62,823 nucleotides of DNA, taken from Beroe ovata (Eukaryota; Ctenophora; Nuda; Beroida; Beroidae). The notes beneath the pieces are model-generated. The model ran no database searches, was not told the origin of the DNA, and worked only from the letters and a program-made list of their open reading frames with translations. Position 1 is the stretch's first letter, and the number at the start of each line of letters is the position of its first letter. The position numbers were made by a program, and so were the translations under genes. Of this stretch, positions 1 through 11,956 are shown one piece after another. The stretch covers positions 4,639 to 67,461 of the forward strand of contig CAMPET010000218.1 of the NCBI GenBank assembly GCA_946803715.1. The letters are read 5' to 3'.

Positions 1-2400
1 TGTCCACTAACTGTCTCCACTATCTGTAGATGTGTCCACTAACTGTCTCCACTATCTGTAGATGTGTCCACTAACTGTCTCCACTATCTGTAGATGTCTC
101 TCCCGCATGTCTCCCGCGTGCAATATGAAAAGATGAGGGGTAAGGGACTGCTAGACATTGAAAAGACAATACCGAAGAAAGAACGAAAACATCTCAACCT
201 TTCTTCGGTCGTCATGGAAACATGATCCAACGCGATAACTGTTGCTGTCCGCTATGTCCACCAATTGTCGCTGTATCTGAGGGATAAAATGGACACAGTT
301 TCTGATATTTCATGATTTCGGAACATGATGAAAATAATATTCTCATCATCATTAACCTACTACTAGCCTGATCCTGTAACCCTACCTTCCTATGAAATGT
401 GCGTGATCAATGCGTAAATGCGTGATGTTCTAATTTTGAATTTTAACGGTGATTTTGATTATTGTTTTCCAATTATGATTTTTTTATATTTTTCTAATTG
501 ATGATTTTAACTTTCCGTACATTTTGATTTTTGTTTTTTGAACTTACAATTTTGAATTAAATTTTGAATTTTGAATTAAATTTTAGATTTTGAATTAAAT
601 TTCAAATTTCAATAAAATTTTAATAATGATTTTAAATGCCAAATTTTGAATTTTTGTTTTTGTATTTTAAATCGATTTTTTTTGAATTGTTGAATTATCT
701 ATTTTCTTTTGGTGAATTTTGTGTTGTTTGGCTATGTGTGAACTGAACAACCTCGTGAAAACCTGAAAATAAAACCTGAACAGAAAAAGGGCACGGTATT
801 TTAGGGGGTTAGATAACTCATCTTCTGCGAGTCTCTGTCCACCTTGTAACCCAGTGTGCGTAGCTCCAGTGTAACTCGCTGGGTAACTCCTCTGTTCAAT
901 ATGAAATATACATGTATTAGTTTGAGAAGGAGAACTTGACTCACCCAATCACACTTTCTTGAATTTTGAAGGGAGAAATTGTCTCACCTGTTCTTCAGTC
1001 TTCTTTCAACTTGTCGTCCACTATCGTCTCGTGTCCACCAAATACCGTCCATGATTAGTCCATCCAATATGAAATAAACACGATGTTAGAAGCTGAGACA
1101 TTGATGAGGAAAATTGACCCAAGCATTGTGAAATTGTAAGCGTGTCTCACCTATTTTGCTCCCTTCATACAAACCAACTCGAGACGAAGAAATAAGCTGC
1201 TGTCCACTAACTGTCTCCACTATCTGTAGATGTGTCCACTAACTGTCTCCACTATCTGTAGATGTGTCCACTAACTGTCTCCACTATCTGTAGATGTCTC
1301 TCCCGCATGTCTCCCGCGTGCAATATGAAAAGATGAGGGGTAAGGGACTGCTAGACATTGAAAAGACAATACCGAAGAAAGAACGAAAACATCTCAACCT
1401 TTCTTCGGTCGTCATGGAAACATGATCCAACGCGATAACTGTTGCTGTCCGCTATGTCCACCAATTGTCGCTGTATCTGAGGGATAAAATGGACACAGTT
1501 TCTGATATTTCATGATTTCGGAACATGATGAAAATAATATTCTCATCATCATTAACCTACTACTAGCCTGATCCTGTAACCCTACCTTCCTATGAAATGT
1601 GCGTGATCAATGCGTAAATGCGTGATGTTCTAATTTTGAATTTTAACGGTGATTTTGATTATTGTTTTCCAATTATGATTTTTTTATATTTTTCTAATTG
1701 ATGATTTTAACTTTCCGTACATTTTGATTTTTGTTTTTTGAACTTACAATTTTGAATTAAATTTTGAATTTTGAATTAAATTTTAGATTTTGAATTAAAT
1801 TTCAAATTTCAATAAAATTTTAATAATGATTTTAAATGCCAAATTTTGAATTTTTGTTTTTGTATTTTAAATCGATTTTTTTTGAATTGTTGAATTATCT
1901 ATTTTCTTTTGGTGAATTTTGTGTTGTTTGGCTATGTGTGAACTGAACAACCTCGTGAAAACCTGAAAATAAAACCTGAACAGAAAAAGGGCACGGTATT
2001 TTAGGGGGTTAGATAACTCATCTTCTGCGAGTCTCTGTCCACCTTGTAACCCAGTGTGCGTAGCTCCAGTGTAACTCGCTGGGTAACTCCTCTGTTCAAT
2101 ATGAAATATACATGTATTAGTTTGAGAAGGAGAACTTGACTCACCCAATCACACTTTCTTGAATTTTGAAGGGAGAAATTGTCTCACCTGTTCTTCAGTC
2201 TTCTTTCAACTTGTCGTCCACTATCGTCTCGTGTCCACCAAATACCGTCCATGATTAGTCCATCCAATATGAAATAAACACGATGTTAGAAACTGAGACA
2301 TTGATGAGGAAAATTGACCCAAGCATTGTGAAATTGTAAGCGTGTCTCACCTATTTTGCTCCCTTCATACAAACCAACACGAGACGAAGAAATAAGCTGC
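1..2400. repeat. Two-copy 1,200 bp tandem duplication
   Basis: Positions 1-1200 and 1201-2400 are the same sequence; by eye I find only two substitutions (1092/2292 and 1179/2379). Each unit opens with three copies of a 32 bp minisatellite (TGTCCACTAACTGTCTCCAC... type), followed by an AT-rich stretch with TTTTGAATT-like words near 540-660. No convincing gene lies inside: the 93-codon frames at 667-948 and 1867-2148 on the minus strand are low-complexity, lack splice context and simply repeat with the unit. It may be a recent tandem duplication or an assembly duplication. Confidence 0.9.
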
Positions 2401-2760
2401 TGTTCACTAACTGTCTCCAATATCTGTAGATGTGTTCACTAACTGTCTCCACTATCTGTAGATGTGTCCACTAACTGTCTCCACTATCTGTAGGTGTGTC
2501 CACTACCGTCCACCGCGTTATGAAAAGACAAGAAGTTAGATTTGGGACATTGACTTTTCAAGGAGCATCATTTGAGAAGAAATTTGTCCCACCTTTTTTC
2601 CTCTTCTGTCTTCATACAAACCATCCAACTCGAGACGAAGAAATAAACTGCTGTCCACAAACGGTCTCCACTATCTGTAGATGTGTCCACTAACTGTCTC
2701 CACTATCTGTAGATGTGTCCACTAACTGTCTCCACTATCTGTAGGTGTGTCCACTTTCAC
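2401..2760. repeat. Degenerate continuation of the 32 bp minisatellite
   Basis: The third unit begins at 2401 but decays quickly. The 32 bp minisatellite (CTAACTGTCTCCACTATCTG core) recurs at 2401-2500 and 2650-2750, separated by a shortened piece (2575-2650) resembling the end of the 1,200 bp unit, including the words for 'cgagacgaagaaataa'. Bases 2760-3060 hold nothing I can identify. Confidence 0.85.
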
Positions 2761-3063
2761 CACTATCTGTTGTTCACTGCTCACGTCTCACCGTATATAT
2801 GCGGAAAGAGAAATGATTAGTAACTGGAATAAAACGGTCGCCTACCTACCCCCCCTCTTACCACCCTGTGAACCAGGCAGGATACCAGGCAGTGTTACCA
2901 CTTTGTTATCATTAACTGAAAGTATAACTATATGGTTAGTATTAATGAAATGATTTTAATATTGAAACCTGTAGGGGGAGAATGGTTAAATCCTGTAGGG
3001 AGAGAGGGTTAAGTCCTAGTTACTATTCATATGATATCCAAATTTTACGACGATCGCGGACCA

Positions 3064-4795
3064 ACTCCTAATTAAGACCACGTACCAAACAGAAGGGGTC
3101 CCCGACAAGACAACCAACAATTTGTTGGCTGTTTGCCAGGGAGGGAGACAAACACACCACGGTAGTGAGAGTCCCAGTTTGATACACCACACGTGACTCC
3201 AGCACACGTGATGTAAATAGAGGGCGTGGTCACTACCGAGGTTTCCCACCTAGACACAGTGATCGAGCGAGCTTGCGCACTGTGAAAAGGCAGATCATGA
3301 TGAATATATAGAGAGAGGAATATAAATCAAATACAGTGTGCCATCGCCGGAACCCCGCCATGATCATGTGCGTGAGAGAGAGTGGGAAACGAGAGAGATA
3401 TCGAGATCATGGTGAGATTATTTGAGAACACCCAGGCAGATCAGATCCCCAGAACTAACGATTTGTTAGACCGGGAAATCTGTCCCCCTGGGATATCCCA
3501 GCTACCCGGCGATAACATTGAAATGGACCCCCATATAATTTAACTTAAGAAAGGAAATACGAAAACGCTGCTGAAATAGCTACCTAATTAAAGAATAACT
3601 AAGAAATAAAGAACAATATCCTTGCACTTTACCCGAACATGCGTGCTTGTAAGATCCCACCTGACAGTTGTCAGGTTGTCTAACACACAGTCACATGGGT
3701 AAAACACAAGCTTCACTGCACTCTTTATGAGATACAGTGGTCACTACGAGATCCTAGAAATCCCCGCACTCAAACCCCCTACCTGCACTTAGTGCCCATT
3801 GCTCACTTTCCCAGCCCGAGTCACCAGCCCGGGACTGGTCAGATCCTACTGTTAACTGAAACGCTATAGTAACACCTATCTCACTTCCCCCTCACGTGAA
3901 CTACAAACCCATCCTGAATTCCATCCTATTCAGGTGGTCAGATCCTAACAGCTAAATAAAGTAGTTAGAAAACCTAAAATAAGGGTAAAACTAGTTAAAA
4001 AAGCTCACACTAAAGACTCGATGACCCAGCCAGCACATATGATCTACTAAAACCCACACCCCGTCCCTCACCCCACACTCAGAATACACCAACTCGGATT
4101 CCATCCTATCCGAGTGGTCAGATCCTAGAGGACACGTGATAAAGTAAAACGTGGGAAAATTGGTCATGCAAAAACACGAAATCATGCAAAAACGTGGGAA
4201 AGAAACCATGCAAAAAATAACTAACGCATGCAAGTAACACGTAAGGCCTGGCTGCTGGGTATCGAGTCTTATGATAATAACACGATGGGGTCTCATTTCA
4301 CACCTTGGAAATCCATTCTGCGGTGGTATAAGTACAACTAGAGGGCTGGCCAAATAGAAGTGGTACTTAGTTAAGTTTACCTAAGTTCACATATGGAGCG
4401 GACCAAAGAGTTTCAATGTTAAGTTATGCCTGTGAACAGTCCGCTGTAGAATATGGATGGACAGAGCTATGAAAAAACGTGATTATCCTAGTTTAGTTTG
4501 GCCTAATTGTAAGTTAATTACTGAGAGGGAGAAAAGCAATGCCCTGATCAAAATGCCCGCACCACACAGAATGGATATCCAGTACGGACAACACACACAC
4601 GGACACTCTACCACTCTGACTCATTGTACCGCTACACCGCACCAGTAGATGGAAACATAGAAGAAGTGTAGAGAAGCGTTGAGATGAAGACTATTCCTGA
4701 GAGTGGGGGAAATAGGTTAGCGGATGGGAGAATTTGGAATTGATTGTAGTGACTGAAGGAAATGTTTTTAGAGGGAGGTTGAGGGGTTGAATTGG
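3064..4795. repeat. 1.73 kb block, first copy (identical to 8821-10545)
   Basis: From 3064 to about 4795 the sequence matches 8820-10545 base for base as far as I can read, at an offset of 5,756. The second copy is bounded by single N bases at 8820 and 10546, which indicates an assembly join rather than a transposition. The block holds no convincing coding exon. It carries a set of short hairpins followed by a GGTCAGATCCTA-like tail (see findings). Confidence 0.85.
3640..4130. repeat. Hairpin repeats with conserved tail
   Basis: Two related hairpins are visible: near 3913-3945 (CTGAAT, loop, ATTCAG) and near 4088-4122 (CTCGGAT, loop, ATCCGAG). The loop TCCATCCT is shared and the stem bases differ in compensating pairs. 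Both are followed by GTGGTCAGATCCTA. A further GGTCAGATCCTA lies near 3836-3847, and a perfect hairpin CCTGACA/TGTCAGG lies near 3659-3674. The set recurs in the second copy of the block, offset by 5,756. Confidence 0.6.
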
Positions 4796-4859
4796 GTGAA
4801 TTTTTGAGGAAAGAGTCTACAGAAATGGTTATATCTGTCATTATGTCACGGTTACTCAC

Positions 4860-6650
4860 CACCAGAGAGAGCGAGGACGCTGATGTGCTGGAACAGGGAG
4901 GAGAGAGAAAGAGAGAAAGTGTGTTACCATGACAACAGTGTGGTGTTGTTGTCATGGCGAGTGTGCTGCATCAGCCAGTGTGATGGCTGGGGGAAGTGAG
5001 AGACGGGGAGGAATGGGAGAGTTGGGATCCACGACATCATCTGAAGTAGAGGAATTTGTTAGTTGCAGCTAAAATCGTGAGTTTAGAGAGAAAATCATGG
5101 GTTAGGAGTGATCATATCAGGAACTGCATTTTCAACGCTCGTTATGATGAGAAACTACATACCGTTAGCCAGGGAGGCTAGTATCAGTACTCTGAACACT
5201 GAAATCCTGCTGGATACTGATAGAGAAGCGGAGAGAAGGACAGGAACATCTGAAAAGTGGAAGAGATTAGCGGTGATCGAGATTTTCAATCATTTCCATC
5301 CAAGTTTGCGTCATATTTCAATTATTTTTATCCAGGTTTTCATGCGGACAGTGTTTCTTACCGGTAGGGTGGAGAGAAGGGAGCTGTAGGTATCCAGCCG
5401 GATAGTGACAGGTCCAGAGACAGAGAGAAAGTGGGACTCCTGAGACAGAAATTGATTAGAAATGAGGTTGATTTCTCATCATTTTTAACGGAAATATCTA
5501 TAATATAAAGGAAAGAGGCACTTATAGGAAATCGGTTCCGCTGTATATGGATAACTCGACCAAATCGAGTTGGAGAACCGGGATTTTTTGCAAGGTGGTA
5601 GATAGATAAATTCCGCTGTCGAACATCATTTCGGATTTTTGAATTAGGTCTTAGATTTTTTGTAATCGGCGTTCAAAGTTGGGAAAAGGGGTGCAAAAAA
5701 CGACTATGCGATATAGGAGGAATAAGCGTTGCTAGGCGACGCAAGAGTTGCACGTGCATGTATATTGAAAGTGCGCGCGCTTCACTGCTGTTGTCATTTC
5801 GTTGCTCCTTTGTTTTGATACGTTTCAATTTTGATGCTGCACTTATTAAATTTCTCTAATTCACTCAGTATATCCAAAATTAAGTATACCACGCCCACTT
5901 GACGGGTGTTCTAGTAATTATATAGTCGCAATCATAATATAATTAATAATTATTGAGTTGTCGTCATCAATTATAGTCGAAATCATGAGATATGACCCTA
6001 ACCTGTATTCTGAAAAAGTCCCACGTCAGTAAGCGGTGTGTTGAGTGCAGCTGTCACNGGGTGGAGAGAAGGAAGCTGTAGGCATCCAGCCGGATAGTGG
6101 CAGGTCCAGAGAGAAAGAAAAAGTGGGACTCCTGAGACAAGAAATGGGTTAGAAACGAGGTTAGAAGTCGTGAAATAGCTTGTAATTGGCAAAACATCCG
6201 TTTAAGTGCTGATTTTTCGTCATACTTGACGGAAATAATAGTCGAAATCATGAGATTTGACCCTAACCTGTATTCTGACAAATTCCCACGTCAGTAAGCG
6301 GTGTGTTGAGTGCAGCTGTCACTGGGACAGTGGATCTGTAGCGTTATAGTGTCCCAACAGCGCACCTGAAATTAGAAAATGTTAGAAATCGGGGATATTT
6401 AATCGGAGAAATGAATTTGGCTGGCGGTTTCCTTCCCGCTGTGACCAAAATCGTCGAGAATCGTGCGTTGCTGACGATTTTGAACATGAAAGGCGAAAAA
6501 TTGGTCCGAATTTTAATAAAATGGTTTATATTGGGCCAATTGGACGATCGATTAGGTCTAATTGGGCTGAATTAGGCTGATTAGGTCTAATTAGATTGAT
6601 TATCTGAAACCTAATTAAGAGGGAAGTGGATCTCACCTTGTGCAGCAAGA
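4860..6650 (-). other. Exon-like modules of an unresolved minus-strand transcript
   Basis: Several segments look spliced on the minus strand, with good acceptors and donors: roughly 5362-5433, 6060-6136 (cut by the N at 6058), 6260-6355 and one ending near 6637 (CACAAG then gtgag). The counterparts in the second copy are 10758-10844, 10967-11042, 11178-11275 and one ending at 11557. Reading frames disagree between copies: a TGA lies in the 6.3 kb exon where the 11.2 kb copy reads TTG, and the 11.0 kb exon is two bases shorter than the 5.4 and 6.1 kb versions. I recognise no family. It could be a decaying gene or a non-coding RNA. Direction follows from splice sites and from the promoter-like block to its right. 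Confidence 0.35.
5487..5972. mobile_element. ~480 bp insertion relative to sister copies
   Basis: Compared with about 6225-6245 and 11130-11155, which read straight from 'gacggaaata' to 'gtcgaaatcatgag', this copy carries an extra AT-rich stretch of roughly 480 bp between the same two flanks. It contains a short hairpin (CTCGACCAAATCGAG) and no reading frame of note. I see no clear terminal repeats, so the mobile nature is an inference from its presence in only one of three copies. Confidence 0.45.
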
Positions 6651-6739
6651 ATAAATTCTCGGACGGTAGCTATACTAGAGTAGATAGCAACGTAAAGGAA
6701 ATCGTATAACGAGAAATGAGCACCTACTCAGGTAACGAG

Positions 6740-7270
6740 GGCTTGTCACGTGACTTGCAACGAACTCAACGCTCATTGGCTGAGGTCGCCCCACTCGCGC
6801 TTGACTGGATCACGCGACACACGTGACGCTAGCGCGCGTCGCTGATTGGCTGCTCACTTATGGAGACAAGTCGCCACGCAGTCTGTGTGTGTGCTCAGTA
6901 GTTCGGCTGATGTAGAGTAGCTCCAGCCAATCAGAGCGCTGCGTTTGCGTCACGTGTCCAGAGCGGACCAATCAGTAAATTACCAAAGTTTGAGTGTTCA
7001 TTGCCGTGTGTGTGATGGAGTTTCTGTGACTGTGAGAACGGTTTTATTTAAGGCAGAGTAGATCCAGCCAATCAGAGCGCTGCGTTCAGGTCACATGTCC
7101 AGAGCGGACCAATCAGTAAATTACCAAAGTTTGGGTGTTCATTGACGTGTGTGTGGGAGTGTGTGTGAGAAAGGTTTTATTTGAGGAAGACTGTAGAGTA
7201 GCTCCAGCCAATCAGAGCGCTGCGTTCAGGTCACATGTCTAGAGCGGACCAATCAGCGAATAATCAAAGT
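6740..7270 (-). promoter_or_regulatory. Promoter-like block: CLEAR palindrome and repeated CCAAT boxes
   Basis: GTCACGTGAC at 6745-6754 matches the CLEAR/E-box palindrome bound by MiT/TFE factors in animals. It is followed by ATTGG/CCAAT boxes near 6775 and 6845, and by three tandem ~115 bp units (about 6910-7260), each holding CCAGCCAATCAGAGCGC, a CACRTG-type box and GGACCAATCAG. NF-Y binds CCAAT. The block lies just right of the unresolved minus-strand exon modules and left of the 3' end of the phospholipase B-like copy, so it most likely drives leftward transcription. The sister block is at 11660-12205. Confidence 0.55.
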
Positions 7271-7751
7271 TTGAAGGCGATACTCTCGAATATAGAGAGC
7301 CGTGTGTGTGAGTGTAACTGTGTTCATTGCCGTGTGTGTGTAGGAAAATAAAATAAAATAGATGGGAAAATAAAAAATCGTTGGGAATATGAAGACCAAG
7401 TAAAAAGAGGATTTCTGGCAGTAAACACAAGGGGTAGTTTTTACCCAATCTCGATTATAATAGATACACAAGGTTGAGATTGAAGTGCCAAAAACATCCC
7501 ACTTTCTGAAATAGTGAAAGAGGCCGGAAAATCCCACCATTTTTCTATAAAAATGAACGTTTTAACACTCATCATTTATATCTAAACCCATTTCTCAACA
7601 GTGCTTTCTACTTCACTGAAAAATATTGCAATCTATTCAAAGTTCGTTATCCAGTTCGTTCATCAATATCTTTAGCGATCATCTTAGACTTCCTCTGAAC
7701 GTTAAATTTTCCTTCATATTCTCTGAGATTCTCTTCATGATATTCCGGGAT

Positions 7752-8819
7752 CTAACAGTCAAAACAAACGGTGATCTCATCAAATTTCTGTAGATCATTC
7801 ATTCCCACGTGAGAGACGTTAGTCCAGTCCGATGTAGACCATCTGGGGGAGAAATCGGATTAAAATCAGGGGTTAAATTGGAGAAAAACATAGCATGACT
7901 AGTGGCAGCTTAGATTGGATTTAGTACTTGAAGATTCAGAGGTTTTCAACCATAATTAAACATGATAATTTAAAGTGTTGTCATGGAAACAACTACCTAA
8001 ACGGTGGCTGTTGTTCCCAGGTAGGCCCTGCCGCCGCCCTCATCGCCAATTTCCTCATCAACCCTGAAAATTTCAGTGAAATTGAACGAGTCCCGAGAAT
8101 GTGGCAAAATTTGGGAAATTCCATATGATCTGAGGACACTTTCGAGTGCGTCACCGCATATATTGATTCTAAATTTCTAAAGAAACACTCAATATCATTC
8201 TCTACCAATAGGAAATCCTGATACCTGAGCTGGTTGCCTTGTAGTCGATAGCGCCTGACAGATTTTTCCCAAACACAGGAAGGGGATAAGTTCCATTTGC
8301 CGGGTTCAGATCACTTCGTGAGGATATCGCATTGATTGCGGAGTAGGGAGGCGTGCAGGAGTCACAGGCAGAGAGGGGATCGTGGGAAAAGTCGTTATAT
8401 CTGTGGATAGAGGTGGAGTGAGGGGTTTGAAGCGAGTTCCAGAGCCCCATTCTGAAGTCGCTACTCGAGTGAGAGGTGTGACTGCTTTCCAAGGATACAA
8501 TTGCCCAAACTCTGTGTATTCTTACCTCATGACATCATAGAGTGACTCTATATCAGTCACATTCTCACTGTCCCGTTTAAAGATCAGTGCCCGTGGATTC
8601 GACTCGTATGAGAACATTGGGCCAAACTTATCCACCAATTTCTGTGGGAATTAGAGTGAAGGTGGAGTTAGTTCCTATTTCGGAACAATAAATCTTCAAT
8701 CAAACGCGTGAACAATGACAATGTTCAGTACTTAAATCCACAAACACATGATCACAACCTCGTTTACCAACCTGAGATCCGGAAAGCTGGAATATGGACT
8801 TGAAATAGGGTGTGTTGTA
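7752..8819 (-). pseudogene. Partial second copy of the phospholipase B-like gene (exons 9-13)
   Basis: Exons matching the 3' half of the full gene are at 8772-8819 (exon 9, cut by the N at 8820), 8526-8641 (exon 10), 8225-8400 (exon 11), 7997-8063 (exon 12) and 7752-7842 (exon 13 with TAG). Lengths of exons 10-13 equal those of the full copy (116, 176, 67, 91), the frames are open and splice sites are intact, with scattered substitutions such as Ala to Thr in the last exon. The copy is therefore not decayed. It is truncated only by the join. An allelic haplotype placed beside its partner is the simplest reading; a true tandem duplication is the alternative. Confidence 0.8.
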
Positions 8820-8820
8820 N

Positions 8821-10545
8821 CTCCTAATTAAGACCACGTACCAAACAGAAGGGGTCCCCGACAAGACAACCAACAATTTGTTGGCTGTTTGCCAGGGAGG
8901 GAGACAAACACACCACGGTAGTGAGAGTCCCAGTTTGATACACCACACGTGACTCCAGCACACGTGATGTAAATAGAGGGCGTGGTCACTACCGAGGTTT
9001 CCCACCTAGACACAGTGATCGAGCGAGCTTGCGCACTGTGAAAAGGCAGATCATGATGAATATATAGAGAGAGGAATATAAATCAAATACAGTGTGCCAT
9101 CGCCGGAACCCCGCCATGATCATGTGCGTGAGAGAGAGTGGGAAACGAGAGAGATATCGAGATCATGGTGAGATTATTTGAGAACACCCAGGCAGATCAG
9201 ATCCCCAGAACTAACGATTTGTTAGACCGGGAAATCTGTCCCCCTGGGATATCCCAGCTACCCGGCGATAACATTGAAATGGACCCCCATATAATTTAAC
9301 TTAAGAAAGGAAATACGAAAACGCTGCTGAAATAGCTACCTAATTAAAGAATAACTAAGAAATAAAGAACAATATCCTTGCACTTTACCCGAACATGCGT
9401 GCTTGTAAGATCCCACCTGACAGTTGTCAGGTTGTCTAACACACAGTCACATGGGTAAAACACAAGCTTCACTGCACTCTTTATGAGATACAGTGGTCAC
9501 TACGAGATCCTAGAAATCCCCGCACTCAAACCCCCTACCTGCACTTAGTGCCCATTGCTCACTTTCCCAGCCCGAGTCACCAGCCCGGGACTGGTCAGAT
9601 CCTACTGTTAACTGAAACGCTATAGTAACACCTATCTCACTTCCCCCTCACGTGAACTACAAACCCATCCTGAATTCCATCCTATTCAGGTGGTCAGATC
9701 CTAACAGCTAAATAAAGTAGTTAGAAAACCTAAAATAAGGGTAAAACTAGTTAAAAAAGCTCACACTAAAGACTCGATGACCCAGCCAGCACATATGATC
9801 TACTAAAACCCACACCCCGTCCCTCACCCCACACTCAGAATACACCAACTCGGATTCCATCCTATCCGAGTGGTCAGATCCTAGAGGACACGTGATAAAG
9901 TAAAACGTGGGAAAATTGGTCATGCAAAAACACGAAATCATGCAAAAACGTGGGAAAGAAACCATGCAAAAAATAACTAACGCATGCAAGTAACACGTAA
10001 GGCCTGGCTGCTGGGTATCGAGTCTTATGATAATAACACGATGGGGTCTCATTTCACACCTTGGAAATCCATTCTGCGGTGGTATAAGTACAACTAGAGG
10101 GCTGGCCAAATAGAAGTGGTACTTAGTTAAGTTTACCTAAGTTCACATATGGAGCGGACCAAAGAGTTTCAATGTTAAGTTATGCCTGTGAACAGTCCGC
10201 TGTAGAATATGGATGGACAGAGCTATGAAAAAACGTGATTATCCTAGTTTAGTTTGGCCTAATTGTAAGTTAATTACTGAGAGGGAGAAAAGCAATGCCC
10301 TGATCAAAATGCCCGCACCACACAGAATGGATATCCAGTACGGACAACACACACACGGACACTCTACCACTCTGACTCATTGTACCGCTACACCGCACCA
10401 GTAGATGGAAACATAGAAGAAGTGTAGAGAAGCGTTGAGATGAAGACTATTCCTGAGAGTGGGGGAAATAGGTTAGCGGATGGGAGAATTTGGAATTGAT
10501 TGTAGTGACTGAAGGAAATGTTTTTAGAGGGAGGTTGAGGGGTTG
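8821..10545. repeat. 1.73 kb block, second copy between N joins
   Basis: This is the second copy of 3064-4795. Its left N (8820) cuts the partial phospholipase B-like copy inside exon 9, and its right N (10546) leads into a diverged copy of the sequence found at about 4940-5440. Exact identity next to diverged flanks is what duplicated placement of one contig would give. Confidence 0.85.
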
Positions 10546-10757
10546 NGTGGTGGTGCTGTCATGGGGAGTGTGCTGCGTCAGCCAGTGTGGTGGCTGGGGG
10601 AAGTGAGAGACGGGGGAGGAATGGGAGAGTTGGGATCCACGACATCATCTGAAGTAGAGGAATTTATTAGTTAGAATTGTGAAAATCATGGGTAAGGAGT
10701 GAAAACTTCTATCAGGAAATGCAATATCAACGCTCACAATGTTGAGAAACTACATAC

Positions 10758-11650
10758 CGTTAGCCAGGGAGGCTAGTGCCAGTACTCTGAACACTGAAAT
10801 CCAGCTGGATACTGGTAGAGAAGCGGAGAGAAGGACAGGAACATCTGAAAACAGGAAGAGATTAGCGATGATCGTGATTTTCAATCATTTTCACCCAAGT
10901 CAGCGCCATTGAAATCCATATTTTAATCATATTGATCGAGGTTTTCATGTAGACAGTGTCACTTACCAGTAGGGTGGAGAGAAGGAAGCTGTAGGCATCC
11001 AGCCGGATAGTGGCAGGTCCAGAAAGAGAGAAGGAGGGACTCCTGAGACAAGCAATGGATTAGAAATGAGGTAAGAAGTCGTGAAATAGCTTGTAATTGG
11101 CAAAACATCGGTTTGAGTGCTGATTTTTCGTCATATTTGACGGAAATAAAGTCGAAATCATGAGATTTGACCCTAACCTGTATTCTGACAAAGTCCCACG
11201 TCAGTAAGCGGTGTGTTGAGTGCAGCTGCAACTGGGACAGTGGATCTGTAGCGTTATAGTGTCCCGACAGCGCACCTGAAATTAGAAAATGTTAGAAATC
11301 GGGGATATTTAATCGGAGAAATGGTTTGGCTGGTGATTTCCTTCCGACTGTGACCAAAATCGTCGAGAATCGTGTGTTGCTGACGATTTTGGACATGAAA
11401 AGGCGAAAAATTGGTCCGAATAGACCGAATTTTAATAAAAATGGTCTATTTTTGGCCAATTGGATGATCGATTAGGTCCAATTGGACTTAATTAGGCTGA
11501 TTAGGTCTAATTAGATTGATTATCTTAAACCTTATTAAGAGGGAAGTGGATCTCACCTTGTGCAGCAAGATTAAACGCTCGGACGGTAGCTAACCTAGAG
11601 TAGATAGCAACGGAAAGAAAATCGTATAACGAGAAATGAGCACCTACTCA
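10758..11650 (-). other. Second copy of the unresolved exon-like modules
   Basis: This copy has four exon-like segments with acceptor and donor consensus on the minus strand: 11557 (donor end of a leader-like exon), 11178-11275, 10967-11042 and 10758-10844. The 11178-11275 segment is fully open as a phase 1 to phase 0 exon, whereas its partner near 6.3 kb has a stop. The 10967-11042 segment is 76 bp against about 78 bp in the other copies, so frames cannot be matched in all copies. No product is assigned. Confidence 0.35.
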
Positions 11651-11659
11651 GGTAACGAG

Positions 11660-11925
11660 GCCTTGTCACGTGACTTGCAACGAACTCAACGCTCATTGGC
11701 TGAAGTCGCCCCACTCGCGCTTGACTGGATCACGCGACACACGTGACGCTAGCACGCGTCGCTGATTGGCTGCTCACTTATGGAGACAAGTCGCCACGCA
11801 GTCTGTGTGTGTGCTCAGTAGTTCGGCTGATGTAGGGTAGCTCTCCAGCCAATCAGAGCGCTGCGTTCGCGTCACGTGTCCAGAGTGGACCAATCAGTAA
11901 ATTACCAAAGTTTGAGTGTTCATTG

Positions 11926-11956
<31 letters not shown>

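Noticed and set aside
1-120. Regular 32 bp repeats that could suggest a CRISPR array
   Set aside because: The units are directly adjacent with no unique spacers, and the sequence is animal nuclear DNA; it is a minisatellite.
3991-4353. 120-codon minus-strand frame, duplicated at 9747-10109
   Set aside because: Composition is atypical, it has no family resemblance, and the duplication is explained by the identical assembly block.
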